Shown piece by piece: positions 1 to 5,517 of a DNA stretch of 5,517 nt. The notes below the pieces were generated by a model that saw only the letters and a program-made list of their open reading frames with translations, was not told the origin of the DNA and searched no databases. The DNA comes from Muribaculaceae bacterium. GTDB taxonomy: Bacteria > Bacteroidota > Bacteroidia > Bacteroidales > Muribaculaceae. The position numbers and the translations under genes are program-made. Positions within the stretch are counted from its first letter, which is position 1. Each line of letters begins with the position of its first letter. The stretch spans positions 1 to 5,517 of the forward strand of contig JAGCVR010000216.1 in the NCBI GenBank assembly GCA_017962285.1, written 5' to 3'.

Positions 1-1259
1 AAGCCCAGTTTCTCAGCCTCGGCAATACGCTGCTCAATGCGGCTCACGGGGCGCACCTCACCGCTGAGGCCCACCTCGCCAGCCATGCACCAGTCGCTCT
101 CTATGGGCGTGTCTACGTTGCTTGACAGGACGGCAGCAATGACGCTCAAGTCCATAGCCAGGTCAGTGACGCGCAGGCCGCCGGCAATGTTGATAAACAC
201 ATCCTTCTGCATCAGTTTGAAGCCCACGCGTTTCTCAAGCACGGCCAACAGCATATTCAACCGCCGCTGGTCGAAACCTGTGGCCGAGCGTTGCGGCGTG
301 CCGTATGCGGCAGTACTGACGAGGGCCTGCGTCTCCAAGAGGAAGGGGCGCATGCCCTCGATGGCGCTGGCGATGGCCACACCCGAAAGACCCTCGTGCC
401 CGCCGGTAAGGAGCAGTTCCGAAGGGTTGCTCACCTGACGCAGACCGCCCTGCTGCATCTCGTAGATGCCCAGTTCTGAAGTGCTGCCAAAGCGGTTCTT
501 GATGGAACGCAGAATGCGGTACATATAGTGGCGGTCGCCTTCGAACTGCAGCACGGCATCCACAATGTGCTCCAGCACCTTTGGACCGGCAATGCTCCCT
601 TCCTTGTTGATGTGCCCGATGATGATTACCGGAGTATTTGTACTCTTGGAATATCTCAAAAGTGACGCGGCACATTCACGCACCTGCGTGACACTGCCAG
701 CCGCCGACTCAAGGTTGTCGCTGGCAATGGTCTGGATGGAGTCAACGATAATCAGTCCCGGCGGATTCTTCTCAATGGTCTCAAAGATGACTTCAAGCGA
801 CGTCTCGCAAAGCAGATAGCACTCGCAGTCCATTTTTCCGCCCGCAATTCGGTCGGCTCGCATACGCAACTGCTGTGGACTCTCCTCCCCCGACACATAC
901 AGCACTTTCCGCGAGCGGATGCGGAGCACGTTCTGCAGCACCAGTGTGGATTTGCCTATGCCCGGTTCGCCGCCTATGAGCACCATGGAGCCCGGCACAA
1001 GTCCGCCCCCGAGCACACGGTTCAGTTCGGTGCTGGGCAAGGTGATGCGCGGCAAGTCCTGAGCCTCAATTTCCGAAATCTTCACCGGCTCCACCGCCTG
1101 ATGGGAGTGGGCAGATGCGCCGTGCCAGGAGCCTTTTGCCTTGGGAGCTTTCGGTTCTTCCACATAGGTGTTCCACTCTCCGCAAGCCGGACATTTGCCC
1201 AGCCACTTTGGCGACTCGTTGCCGCAGTTCTTGCAATAGTATGTCGTTGTTTTTGCCAT
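1..1259 (-). CDS. radA: DNA repair protein RadA (Sms), C-terminus cut by window edge
   Basis: RadA is a RecA-like ATPase that helps process recombination intermediates, driving branch migration alongside RecA. It acts in the cytoplasm. The reverse strand reads open from ATG at 1259 to the window edge, giving 419 full codons. In order it shows a C4 zinc finger (CKNC at residues 9-12, CPAC at 23-26), a Walker A motif GGEPGIGKST (96-105), a Walker B strand LIIVDS (169-174), and the RadA-specific KNRFG motif (254-258). From about residue 285 a Lon-protease-like C-terminal domain begins, including GTPQRSATGFD and GGLRVTDLAMD. RadA proteins are usually about 450-460 aa, so only some 35-40 residues are missing. 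The start is fixed by the zinc finger beginning at residue 9. It lies 80 bp downstream of the RNA methyltransferase gene on the same strand; no convincing promoter or terminator is visible in that gap, so cotranscription is possible. Identification is very secure. Confidence 0.97.
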   Translation of the reverse strand, partial: MAKTTTYYCKNCGNESPKWLGKCPACGEWNTYVEEPKAPKAKGSWHGASAHSHQAVEPVKISEIEAQDLPRITLPSTELNRVLGGGLVPGSMVLIGGEPGIGKSTLVLQNVLRIRSRKVLYVSGEESPQQLRMRADRIAGGKMDCECYLLCETSLEVIFETIEKNPPGLIIVDSIQTIASDNLESAAGSVTQVRECAASLLRYSKSTNTPVIIIGHINKEGSIAGPKVLEHIVDAVLQFEGDRHYMYRILRSIKNRFGSTSELGIYEMQQGGLRQVSNPSELLLTGGHEGLSGVAIASAIEGMRPFLLETQALVSTAAYGTPQRSATGFDQRRLNMLLAVLEKRVGFKLMQKDVFINIAGGLRVTDLAMDLSVIAAVLSSNVDTPIESDWCMAGEVGLSGEVRPVSRIEQRIAEAEKLG

Positions 1260-1339
1260 ATTCAGAATAAAAAATTAAGCGGGTTTTTGCTATGCTATCG
1301 TAAAGATTGTAAGCGATTTCCGTTGTTATATTTACAGCA

Positions 1340-2104
1340 TTACTCCAACCTCCTTCGGAAGAACTCGCTCACGGTGATTGCGGTGGCAGTGCTCACGTTG
1401 AGCGACTCGCTGGCATCTCCCTTGCGCCTTGCGGCAGGAATCAGCAGCCGCCTCTGTACGAGCGAAGCCACCTTGGGACTTATGCCCTGCCCCTCGTTGC
1501 CCATTACGACGAATGCCGCCTCCGGCAACTCCGCCTGATAAATGTTTTCCCCGCTGAGAAACGTGCCGAATACGGGAACGTCGGGGAAATCCTGAAAGAG
1601 GTACTCGAGGTTGCAGTAATGCACTTTCACGCGCGAGATGGCTCCCATCGTAGCTTGCACCACCTTGTGGTTATAGACATCCACCGTGCCCTTGCTGGCG
1701 AAGATATTATTCACGCCAAACCAGTCGGCGATGCGGATTATTGTTCCCAGATTCCCAGGGTCCTGAATGTTGTCGAGAACTATGTTGAGACCATTTTTCA
1801 CTTCCTGCGCATCGATTTCGATATTGGGGATTTCGTAAACGGCAATCACATCGCTCGGAGTGGAGAACTGCGACATCCGTGCCATCTGCTGACGCGTTGC
1901 AAGGACAATTTTGTCGTAATGTTCGGCTGTGCCCAGCTGTTCGTACCATGTTCGCGTAGCGATAAGCCACCTGCAACGGAAATGGTGCCATGTGTCGCGC
2001 ACGCATTTTGTGCCTTCGGTGGTGAACAGGCCTTCCTCGTCGCGGCGCTTTTTCATGGCGAGCGATGCCACTGTTTTTATTATTCCATTATTAATGTCCA
2101 TCAT
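1340..2104 (-). CDS. TrmH/SpoU-family RNA methyltransferase (SPOUT)
   Basis: This is a predicted S-adenosylmethionine-dependent 2'-O-ribose methyltransferase acting on tRNA or rRNA. The substrate nucleotide cannot be told from sequence. With the start at 2104 it has 254 residues. An N-terminal substrate-binding domain contains KKRRDEEGLFTTEG (about 18-31). The SPOUT domain follows with its three motifs: LDNIQDPGNLGTIIRIADW (110-128), the NEGQGI loop (203-208), and LLIPAARRK followed by SLNVSTATAI (234-243). The last two build the trefoil-knot cofactor pocket. The frame stays open 10 codons upstream, to an ATG at 2134, but that stretch overlaps the -7 promoter element, so I reject it. ATG at 2104 or the adjacent ATG at 2101 fits the usual family start just before the substrate-binding domain. 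The stop is TAA at 1340-1342. Its neighbours are an ABC-F ATPase upstream and radA downstream, all on one strand. The family call is secure; the specific target is unknown. Confidence 0.94.
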   Translation of the reverse strand: MMDINNGIIKTVASLAMKKRRDEEGLFTTEGTKCVRDTWHHFRCRWLIATRTWYEQLGTAEHYDKIVLATRQQMARMSQFSTPSDVIAVYEIPNIEIDAQEVKNGLNIVLDNIQDPGNLGTIIRIADWFGVNNIFASKGTVDVYNHKVVQATMGAISRVKVHYCNLEYLFQDFPDVPVFGTFLSGENIYQAELPEAAFVVMGNEGQGISPKVASLVQRRLLIPAARRKGDASESLNVSTATAITVSEFFRRRLE

Positions 2105-2111
2105 ATTAATG

Positions 2112-2142
2112 CAAAGATAACAAAACTTTAGCAAATGTTAAA
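2112..2142 (-). promoter_or_regulatory. Bacteroidetes-type promoter for the RNA methyltransferase gene
   Basis: On the minus strand TATCTTTG (2112-2119) matches the Bacteroidetes -7 consensus TAnnTTTG. A one-mismatch -33 element, TTTA (2139-2142), sits 19 bp upstream. Transcription would start only a few bases before the ATG at 2104, giving an almost leaderless mRNA. This placement decides the methyltransferase start, since the longer frame from 2134 would begin inside the promoter. The -7 match is clear and the -33 match is weak. Confidence 0.55.
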
Positions 2143-2177
2143 GAATCAAAGGAAATAGTAGCAACACGCGGAAATTG

Positions 2178-4040
2178 CTATTCCGATTTTTCGGTCAGTT
2201 CGAGCCAGCGCAGTTCTTTTTCATCAATCAACGATTTCAACTCCTCGTAACGCTGCGCCTTGGTTTCTATATCGTCGGTCATGCCGCTTTCAAAGTCCGC
2301 ATCAAGAGATTGTTTTTCCTGATTGAGTTTTTCGAGTTCCCCGGTGAGCGCCTCCAATTCCTTCTGCTCTTTATATGAAAGCCGAGGTGCCGAAGTGTGG
2401 ACGGCGGTGCGCTGCGGTTTCTGCTTCTGCTCAGGCACCGGCTTGCCCTGTTCCAGTCTGTGATGCTCCTGCCACGCACGGAATTCGCTGTAGTTGCCGG
2501 GGAAATCCTTAATGACGCCGTTGCCCTGAAAGACAAAGATATGATCCACCGTACGGTCCATGAAGAAGCGGTCATGACTCACCACGATGAGGCAGCCCTT
2601 GAATCGCTGCAGATAATCCTCGAGGATTTCAAGGGTGGTGATGTCGAGGTCGTTGGTTGGTTCATCGAGAATGAGGAAGTTGGGCTTACGCATCAGGACA
2701 AGTGCCAGGTAAAGGCGCCGTTTCTCACCTCCGCTGAGTTTACCGATGAATTTCTGCTGGTCGGCAACGGAAAACAGGAACAGGTTAAGGAACTGCGAGA
2801 CCGAATAATGCGTTTTCTCGTCGAACCAGATTTCTTCTGCCACATCACGCGCCACATCAATCACCCTCTTTGTCGGTTCCAGGGCGATACCCTCCTGGCT
2901 GTAATAGCCCCACCTCACAGTCTCACCAACCTCGAAACGGCCACTGTCGGGCTGGAGTTCACCCAGCAGCAGACGAATAAACGTGGTCTTCCCCACGCCG
3001 TTGTCGCCCACTATTCCCAGTTTCTCGTAACGTGCGAAAATGTAGTTGAAATCATCCAAGATCACATTCTGCTCAAACCGTTTGCTGACGTGATGAGCGG
3101 TAAAAATCTTGTTGCCGATATAGGTGGAATTCACGTTGAGCGTAACGTTTTTCTCCTCACGGAATCCTTGTGCGCGTTCTCGCAAGTCATAGAATGCGTC
3201 GATGCGGTATTGCGCCTTGTGCGCACGCGCCTGAGGCTGGCGTCTCATCCACTCCAGCTCGGTACGTAGAAGATTCCGGGCACGCTCGGTCTGAGCGTTC
3301 TGGGCGCTTATTCTCTCGGCACGTTTCTCGAGATAATAATTATAGTTGCCGTCATAGAAAAATGCTTTCTGCTGATGAATCTCCATGATGCGGTTGCAGA
3401 TCTTGTCGAGAAAATAGCGGTCGTGCGTAACCATGAGCAGCGTGGTCCGGGATTTGGAGAGATAATTCTCGAGCCATTCAATCATGTCGATGTCGAGGTG
3501 GTTCGTGGGCTCGTCAAGGATAAGCACCTGCGGCTCATTGAGCAGGATTTTCGCCAGAGCCACCCGCTTGACCTGACCTCCGCTGAGTTGCGACACCGGT
3601 TGGTTGAAGTCGGTGATTTTCAGTTGAGTTAGAATCTGCTTGAACCGGTATTCATAGTCCCATGCGTGCGCATTGTCCATTGCCAGCGATGCCGCAGCCA
3701 CCTCGTCGGCAGTGCCTCCGGCAAGCGCAGCCTCGTACTGACGGACAGCCTGACTCTGGGAATCGTTTCCCGTAAGGCACGAGTCAATGACAGTGGCACT
3801 GCCCTGCAGCGACGGCATCTGTGGCAGGTAGCCGATATTGAAATCGCCGTGCCAGAGGATGTTTCCGCTGTCGTAGCCCTCAGTTCCGTTAATGATGTTG
3901 AGCAGGGTGGTTTTCCCCGTTCCGTTCTTGGCGATAAGCCCCACCTTGTCGCCTTCGTTAAGGACAAAGGATATGTCCTGGAACAGGAAATCGGCCCCAA
4001 ACGATTTAGTGAGATTTTCAACTTGCAGAACTACCGGCAT
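2178..4040 (-). CDS. uup: ABC-F family ATPase, Uup-type, two ATP-binding cassettes
   Basis: ABC-F proteins are soluble twin-cassette ATPases without membrane domains. Most bind the ribosome and relieve stalled translation, and Uup has also been tied to DNA transactions. The 620-residue protein is close to the usual Uup length. Cassette 1 has Walker A AKNGTGKTT (37-45), signature LSGGQ (152-156), Walker B with DEPTNHLD (176-183) and switch His206. Cassette 2 has GDNGVGKTT (345-353), LSGGE (435-439), DEPTNDLD (459-466) and His489. Between them lies a charged helical linker (about 235-300) containing EWMRRQPQARAHKAQYR, which resembles Uup. A Lys/Glu/Leu-rich coiled-coil tail (about 555-620) also fits Uup. 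All catalytic residues are intact. The ATG at 4038-4040 leads straight into the first cassette strand. A promoter lies in the repeat-bearing region upstream, and the methyltransferase gene follows 73 bp downstream. An antibiotic-resistance ABC-F is less likely because of the coiled-coil tail and housekeeping neighbours, but the exact subfamily needs a tree. Confidence 0.93.
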   Translation of the reverse strand: MPVVLQVENLTKSFGADFLFQDISFVLNEGDKVGLIAKNGTGKTTLLNIINGTEGYDSGNILWHGDFNIGYLPQMPSLQGSATVIDSCLTGNDSQSQAVRQYEAALAGGTADEVAAASLAMDNAHAWDYEYRFKQILTQLKITDFNQPVSQLSGGQVKRVALAKILLNEPQVLILDEPTNHLDIDMIEWLENYLSKSRTTLLMVTHDRYFLDKICNRIMEIHQQKAFFYDGNYNYYLEKRAERISAQNAQTERARNLLRTELEWMRRQPQARAHKAQYRIDAFYDLRERAQGFREEKNVTLNVNSTYIGNKIFTAHHVSKRFEQNVILDDFNYIFARYEKLGIVGDNGVGKTTFIRLLLGELQPDSGRFEVGETVRWGYYSQEGIALEPTKRVIDVARDVAEEIWFDEKTHYSVSQFLNLFLFSVADQQKFIGKLSGGEKRRLYLALVLMRKPNFLILDEPTNDLDITTLEILEDYLQRFKGCLIVVSHDRFFMDRTVDHIFVFQGNGVIKDFPGNYSEFRAWQEHHRLEQGKPVPEQKQKPQRTAVHTSAPRLSYKEQKELEALTGELEKLNQEKQSLDADFESGMTDDIETKAQRYEELKSLIDEKELRWLELTEKSE

Positions 4041-4066
4041 AAACAGAAACGCGCTTTTTGTGGAGC

Positions 4067-4097
4067 CAAAGTTACGAATAAGCGAGCGAATTGGAAA
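4067..4097 (-). promoter_or_regulatory. Predicted promoter of the ABC-F gene, embedded in repeat copy A1
   Basis: On the minus strand TAACTTTG (4067-4074) is a perfect TAnnTTTG -7 element. TTTC (4094-4097), one mismatch from the -33 TTTG, sits 19 bp upstream. Transcription would begin near 4060, leaving a leader of about 20 nt before the ATG at 4040 with no Shine-Dalgarno site, as is normal in Bacteroidetes. The -7 element is part of the repeat core GTAACTTTGGC, so the repeat itself appears to carry the promoter. Confidence 0.5.
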
Positions 4098-4120
4098 GAA
4101 AAACTCGTTTTTGTTTTCAA
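4091..4120. repeat. A/T-rich hairpin with a 4-nt loop between repeat units A1 and B1
   Basis: The 13-position arms 4091-4103 and 4108-4120 pair around the loop CTCG, with one G-T pair and one G-G mismatch; the inner five pairs are AAAAA/TTTTT. It sits inside a larger 8-bp perfect inverted repeat, AAAGTTAC (4068-4075) and GTAACTTT (4133-4140). It lies upstream of the predicted ABC-F transcription start and overlaps its -33 region, so it would act as DNA, or belong to the repeat element, rather than to the ABC-F mRNA. Confidence 0.6.
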
Positions 4121-4149
4121 TGCCGAGCGGAAGTAACTTTAGCGTGAGC

Positions 4150-4180
4150 CAACGTTACGAATAAGCGAGTGCAGAACAAA
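4150..4180 (-). promoter_or_regulatory. Second promoter-like site facing the ABC-F gene, in repeat copy A2
   Basis: On the minus strand TAACGTTG (4150-4157) is one base from the -7 consensus. A perfect TTTG (4177-4180) lies exactly 19 bp upstream, the same spacing as at the A1 site. If used, it would give a longer leader of about 105 nt reading through unit B1 and the hairpin. It may instead be a decayed copy of the A1 promoter. Confidence 0.25.
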
Positions 4181-4266
4181 ATTAATTTATTCATTTTTTA
4201 TGCCGGGCGGAAGTAACTTCGGCGGAACGCAGTGGAGCCAGAGTTACAAATAATCTTGGGAACAAC

Positions 4267-4298
4267 CTTGATAAAATGAAGAAGAAACACTAACTTTG
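4267..4298 (+). promoter_or_regulatory. Bacteroidetes-type promoter for the DUF6922-like/nucleotidyltransferase operon
   Basis: TAACTTTG (4291-4298) is a perfect TAnnTTTG -7 element. CTTG (4267-4270), one mismatch from TTTG, lies 20 bp upstream. Transcription would start around 4302-4305, leaving an A-rich leader of about 20 nt (AACAAAAAAGAAAAAGT) before the ATG at 4323. There is no Shine-Dalgarno site; A-rich leaders are typical of this phylum. The two genes downstream overlap, so this promoter probably serves both. Confidence 0.6.
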
Positions 4299-4322
4299 TA
4301 GTATTAACAAAAAAGAAAAAGT

Positions 4323-4583
4323 ATGTTACGCCAACAGCTTATAGATAAGCACAAGAATCTTTTTTGGTACACGCCCGAAAAAGAAAAACAAAACATAAGC
4401 GACTCTCTTCTTGTTGAGCGGATTCTTAATGACGGTACTCTTGACGATTATAGGGAACTGATACATGTTTTCGGAAGCAAACGTGTTGCCGAAGTATTCT
4501 TCTCAGCAAAAGGGCGTCAGAAGCAAAACTATTACCCGGAGATATATCATTTTTTTTCACTTGTTTTGAAGAAATATGTTTAA
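4323..4583 (+). CDS. Small DUF6922-like protein, probable partner or antitoxin of the nucleotidyltransferase
   Basis: This 86-residue protein has no signal peptide or membrane segment. It starts with a charged helix (MLRQQLIDKHKNLFWYTPEK). Next come a predicted helical centre (LLVERILNDGTLDDYREL, 29-46) and the stretch FGSKRVAEVFFSAKGRQKQN (50-69). It ends with YYPEIYHFFSLVLKKYV (70-86). This arrangement, with a short helical body followed by a conserved (N)YxPEIxxFF-like end, is what I associate with the DUF6922-type small proteins found just upstream of AbiEii nucleotidyltransferases in Bacteroidetes. That is from memory, not a search. It is not a recognisable AbiEi winged-helix antitoxin. 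Its stop overlaps the next gene's start by 8 nt (ATGTTTAA, 4576-4583), indicating translational coupling. The ATG follows the promoter by a normal short leader. Base composition is AT-richer than the flanking housekeeping genes. An antitoxin or target-recognition role is inferred only from position. Confidence 0.85.
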   Translation: MLRQQLIDKHKNLFWYTPEKEKQNISDSLLVERILNDGTLDDYRELIHVFGSKRVAEVFFSAKGRQKQNYYPEIYHFFSLVLKKYV

Positions 4584-5193
4584 GACTGTTTTAAATGATA
4601 AACAAATTGAGCTTCTTGATATTATGGCTCAATTTCGCAGAGAATACTATTTAGTTGGTGGGACTGCAATTGCACTATATATAGGTCATCGAAGGTCTAT
4701 AGTTTTTGACATGTTTAAAAAAGCTTCTATAAATCACAGACGAAACCTTGACCGTATTACCAAAAGTCAATATCAGCATATCGTAACGCGGCGGGTTGAA
4801 GAACAGATGAACCTCATTGTCAACGATGTGAAAATCACATTCTTTCAGTATCCTTTCCCGATTGACGCTTCAGCTAAATTTGAGCAATACTTTCGTTTGC
4901 CACCCCTCATTCAATTGGCTGCAATGAAAGCGTATGCTCTTGGACGACGTTCTAAGTGGAAGGATTATGTTGATTTATTCTTTATTCTTCGCGATTATTA
5001 CTCAATTAATAAGATTTGTTCTGTTGCGAACAAAATATATGGAGAATTGTTCTCAGAGAAGTTGTTTCGTTCACAACTATGCTATTTTGATGACATAGAC
5101 TATACCGAAGAGGTGGAATATATTATTCCAAACCCTCCGACAAACGATGAAATCAAATGTAAATTAACTGAATTGGCATTGCAAGGAGTATGA
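4576..5193 (+). CDS. AbiEii/AbiGii-type nucleotidyltransferase (DUF1814), possibly catalytically impaired
   Basis: Proteins of this family are DNA polymerase beta-like nucleotidyltransferases, found as toxins of AbiE-type toxin-antitoxin and abortive-infection systems. Characterised relatives (MenT) add nucleotides to tRNA. The 205-residue length is normal for compact Bacteroidetes members. LVGGTAIALYIGHRRS (26-41) is the family's GGTAxAL...GHRxS core. The C-terminal half keeps KWKDYVDLFFIL (127-138), with Lys129, Asp130 and Asp133 of the conserved KDxxDL motif. The expected catalytic DxD after GHRxSx reads V43-F44-D45, so the first aspartate is replaced by valine (codon GTT at 4702-4704; Asp would need only GAT). 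The VKITFF strand (85-90) also has threonine where many relatives have aspartate, though that position varies. It overlaps the upstream small gene by 8 nt. The gene is intact, AT-rich, and ends 22 bp before the next start. The family call is firm; activity is uncertain. Confidence 0.9.
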   Translation: MFKTVLNDKQIELLDIMAQFRREYYLVGGTAIALYIGHRRSIVFDMFKKASINHRRNLDRITKSQYQHIVTRRVEEQMNLIVNDVKITFFQYPFPIDASAKFEQYFRLPPLIQLAAMKAYALGRRSKWKDYVDLFFILRDYYSINKICSVANKIYGELFSEKLFRSQLCYFDDIDYTEEVEYIIPNPPTNDEIKCKLTELALQGV

Positions 5194-5215
5194 ATTCCCC
5201 CAATATTTAATTAAC

Positions 5216-5517
5216 ATGAAAAGGATAGTAACTATTTTGTTTGTTTTCTGGGCACTGATTGCCGGTGCGCAGAAGTTCGCCATCCTCAGCGATGTGCACG
5301 TAACACCCGGAAACGCCAACTCAGAGAAGCTGCGCGAAGCCGTTGCCGAGATTAATCAGAGCGATGCCGATGTGGTGCTCATGACCGGCGACCTCACCAA
5401 TGAGGGCAGCGACGAGCAGCTACGCTACGTAAAGGACATCCTGGACGGAATCACCAAACCGCTCTACGTGATTCCCGGCAACCATGAGAACAACTGGAGT
5501 CAGAGCGCGTGCAAGAC
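5216..5517 (+). CDS. Secreted calcineurin-like metallophosphoesterase, N-terminal part only
   Basis: Only the first 100 codons are inside the window, and the frame is open at the right edge. Residues 1-18 form a signal peptide: Lys2-Arg3, a hydrophobic stretch IVTILFVFWALIAGA, and probable cleavage after Ala18 (AGA before Gln19). No lipobox cysteine is present, so the product is likely periplasmic. The mature chain begins at once with the metallophosphoesterase metal-binding motifs: DVH (Asp26, His28), GDLTN (Asp59, Asn62) and GNHE (Asn89, His90). These match the calcineurin-like family with a two-metal centre that hydrolyses phosphomonoesters or diesters. Bacteroidetes relatives that I recall with the FAxLSDxHVTPGN opening are long proteins with a C-terminal PQQ-type beta-propeller, which cannot be checked here. 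Base composition matches the left-hand genes rather than the AT-rich cassette just upstream. The 22-bp gap contains no clear promoter, so readthrough from the cassette is possible. Confidence 0.93.
   Translation, partial: MKRIVTILFVFWALIAGAQKFAILSDVHVTPGNANSEKLREAVAEINQSDADVVLMTGDLTNEGSDEQLRYVKDILDGITKPLYVIPGNHENNWSQSACK

Larger units (their letters stand above)
4063..4258. repeat. Alternating-orientation intergenic repeat array (units A1-B1-A2-B2-A3)
   Basis: Two sub-repeats alternate here. Unit A, beginning GAGCCAAAGTTACGAATAAG, occurs at 4063-4086, 4146-4169 (one mismatch over 24 bp) and 4235-4258 (degenerate at its 3' end). Unit B, beginning TGCCGAGCGGAAGTAACTT, occurs at 4121-4144 and 4201-4224. 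Both contain one 11-bp core near GTAACTTTGGC. B carries it on the plus strand (4133-4143, 4213-4223) and A on the minus strand (4065-4075, 4148-4158, 4237-4247). The five cores therefore strictly alternate in orientation, and each neighbouring pair could form a stem. No coding frame is evident. It could be a dispersed Bacteroidetes intergenic repeat, a remnant of a small non-autonomous element, or a duplicated regulatory site. Confidence 0.8.

Noticed and set aside
235..675. 146-codon minus-strand frame inside radA
   Set aside because: It is out of frame with the continuous RadA reading frame, which carries the zinc finger, Walker and KNRFG motifs.
1260..1339. A promoter for radA in the gap after the methyltransferase gene
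   Set aside because: The best candidate, TAATTTTT at 1270-1277 on the minus strand, is one base off the -7 consensus and has no TTTG at the right distance.
1619..2131. 170-codon plus-strand frame opposite the RNA methyltransferase gene
   Set aside because: It is the complement of the SPOUT motifs on the minus strand and shows no family features.
2159..2180. Inverted repeat TAGCAA-N10-TTGCTA at the ABC-F stop codon as a possible terminator
   Set aside because: The stem is only 6 bp with a 10-nt loop and no clean U-run follows; the evidence is too weak to call.
2397..3269. 290-codon open frame on the plus strand opposite the ABC-F gene
   Set aside because: It lies wholly antisense to a gene with every ABC-F motif intact. 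Its translation has no recognisable domain and it has no promoter of its own. Such open antisense frames are common opposite GC-rich codons.
4091..4120. A/T hairpin as an intrinsic terminator
   Set aside because: It lies between divergent genes, so no transcript from either flanking gene needs to end here, and the stem lacks a GC-rich part.
3666..4136. Plus-strand frames (156 and 90 codons) running from the ABC-F gene into the repeat region
   Set aside because: They are antisense to the ABC-F N-terminus and then run through non-coding repeat; no family resemblance or promoter.
4063..4258. The repeat array as a CRISPR
   Set aside because: Units alternate in orientation, are imperfect, have unequal spacing, and no cas genes are nearby.

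Overview
The window looks like a chromosomal segment from a Bacteroidales bacterium, most plausibly of the Prevotella/Bacteroides type. Three things point there. There are no clear Shine-Dalgarno sites and the leaders are A-rich. Promoters fit the Bacteroidetes -33/-7 pattern (TTTG ... TAnnTTTG). The metallophosphoesterase at the right edge resembles Bacteroidetes members of its family. The genus is inference; no rRNA or marker set is present.

Left two thirds (1-4040, all on the minus strand): three housekeeping genes read right to left. They are a Uup-type ABC-F ATPase with two ATP-binding cassettes (2178-4040), a TrmH/SpoU-family RNA methyltransferase (1340-2104) with its own promoter and almost no leader, and the DNA-repair/recombination ATPase RadA (1-1259), whose C-terminus runs off the left edge. 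Two of the three act on translation or RNA and one on recombination intermediates. They need not form a single operon, because a promoter can be read between the ABC-F and methyltransferase genes.

Middle (4041-4322): a divergent 282-bp intergenic region holding a compact repeat array. An 11-bp core close to GTAACTTTGGC occurs five times in strictly alternating orientation. Two sub-repeats of about 24 bp surround it, and a long A/T hairpin lies inside. The copy nearest the ABC-F gene supplies a consensus -7 element for that gene, and others are near matches to promoters.

Right (4323-5193, plus strand): a visibly AT-richer two-gene cassette behind a good promoter at 4267-4298. It encodes an 86-aa DUF6922-like small protein, overlapping by 8 nt a 205-aa AbiEii/AbiGii-type (DUF1814) nucleotidyltransferase. 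This is the layout of a toxin-antitoxin or phage-defence pair and is the likely accessory insert. The nucleotidyltransferase has Val43 where the family's first catalytic aspartate is expected, so the toxin may be inactive or divergent.

Right edge (5216-5517, plus strand): the N-terminal 100 codons of a secreted calcineurin-like metallophosphoesterase, where composition returns to that of the left-hand genes. I found no tRNA, rRNA, CRISPR array or transposase.
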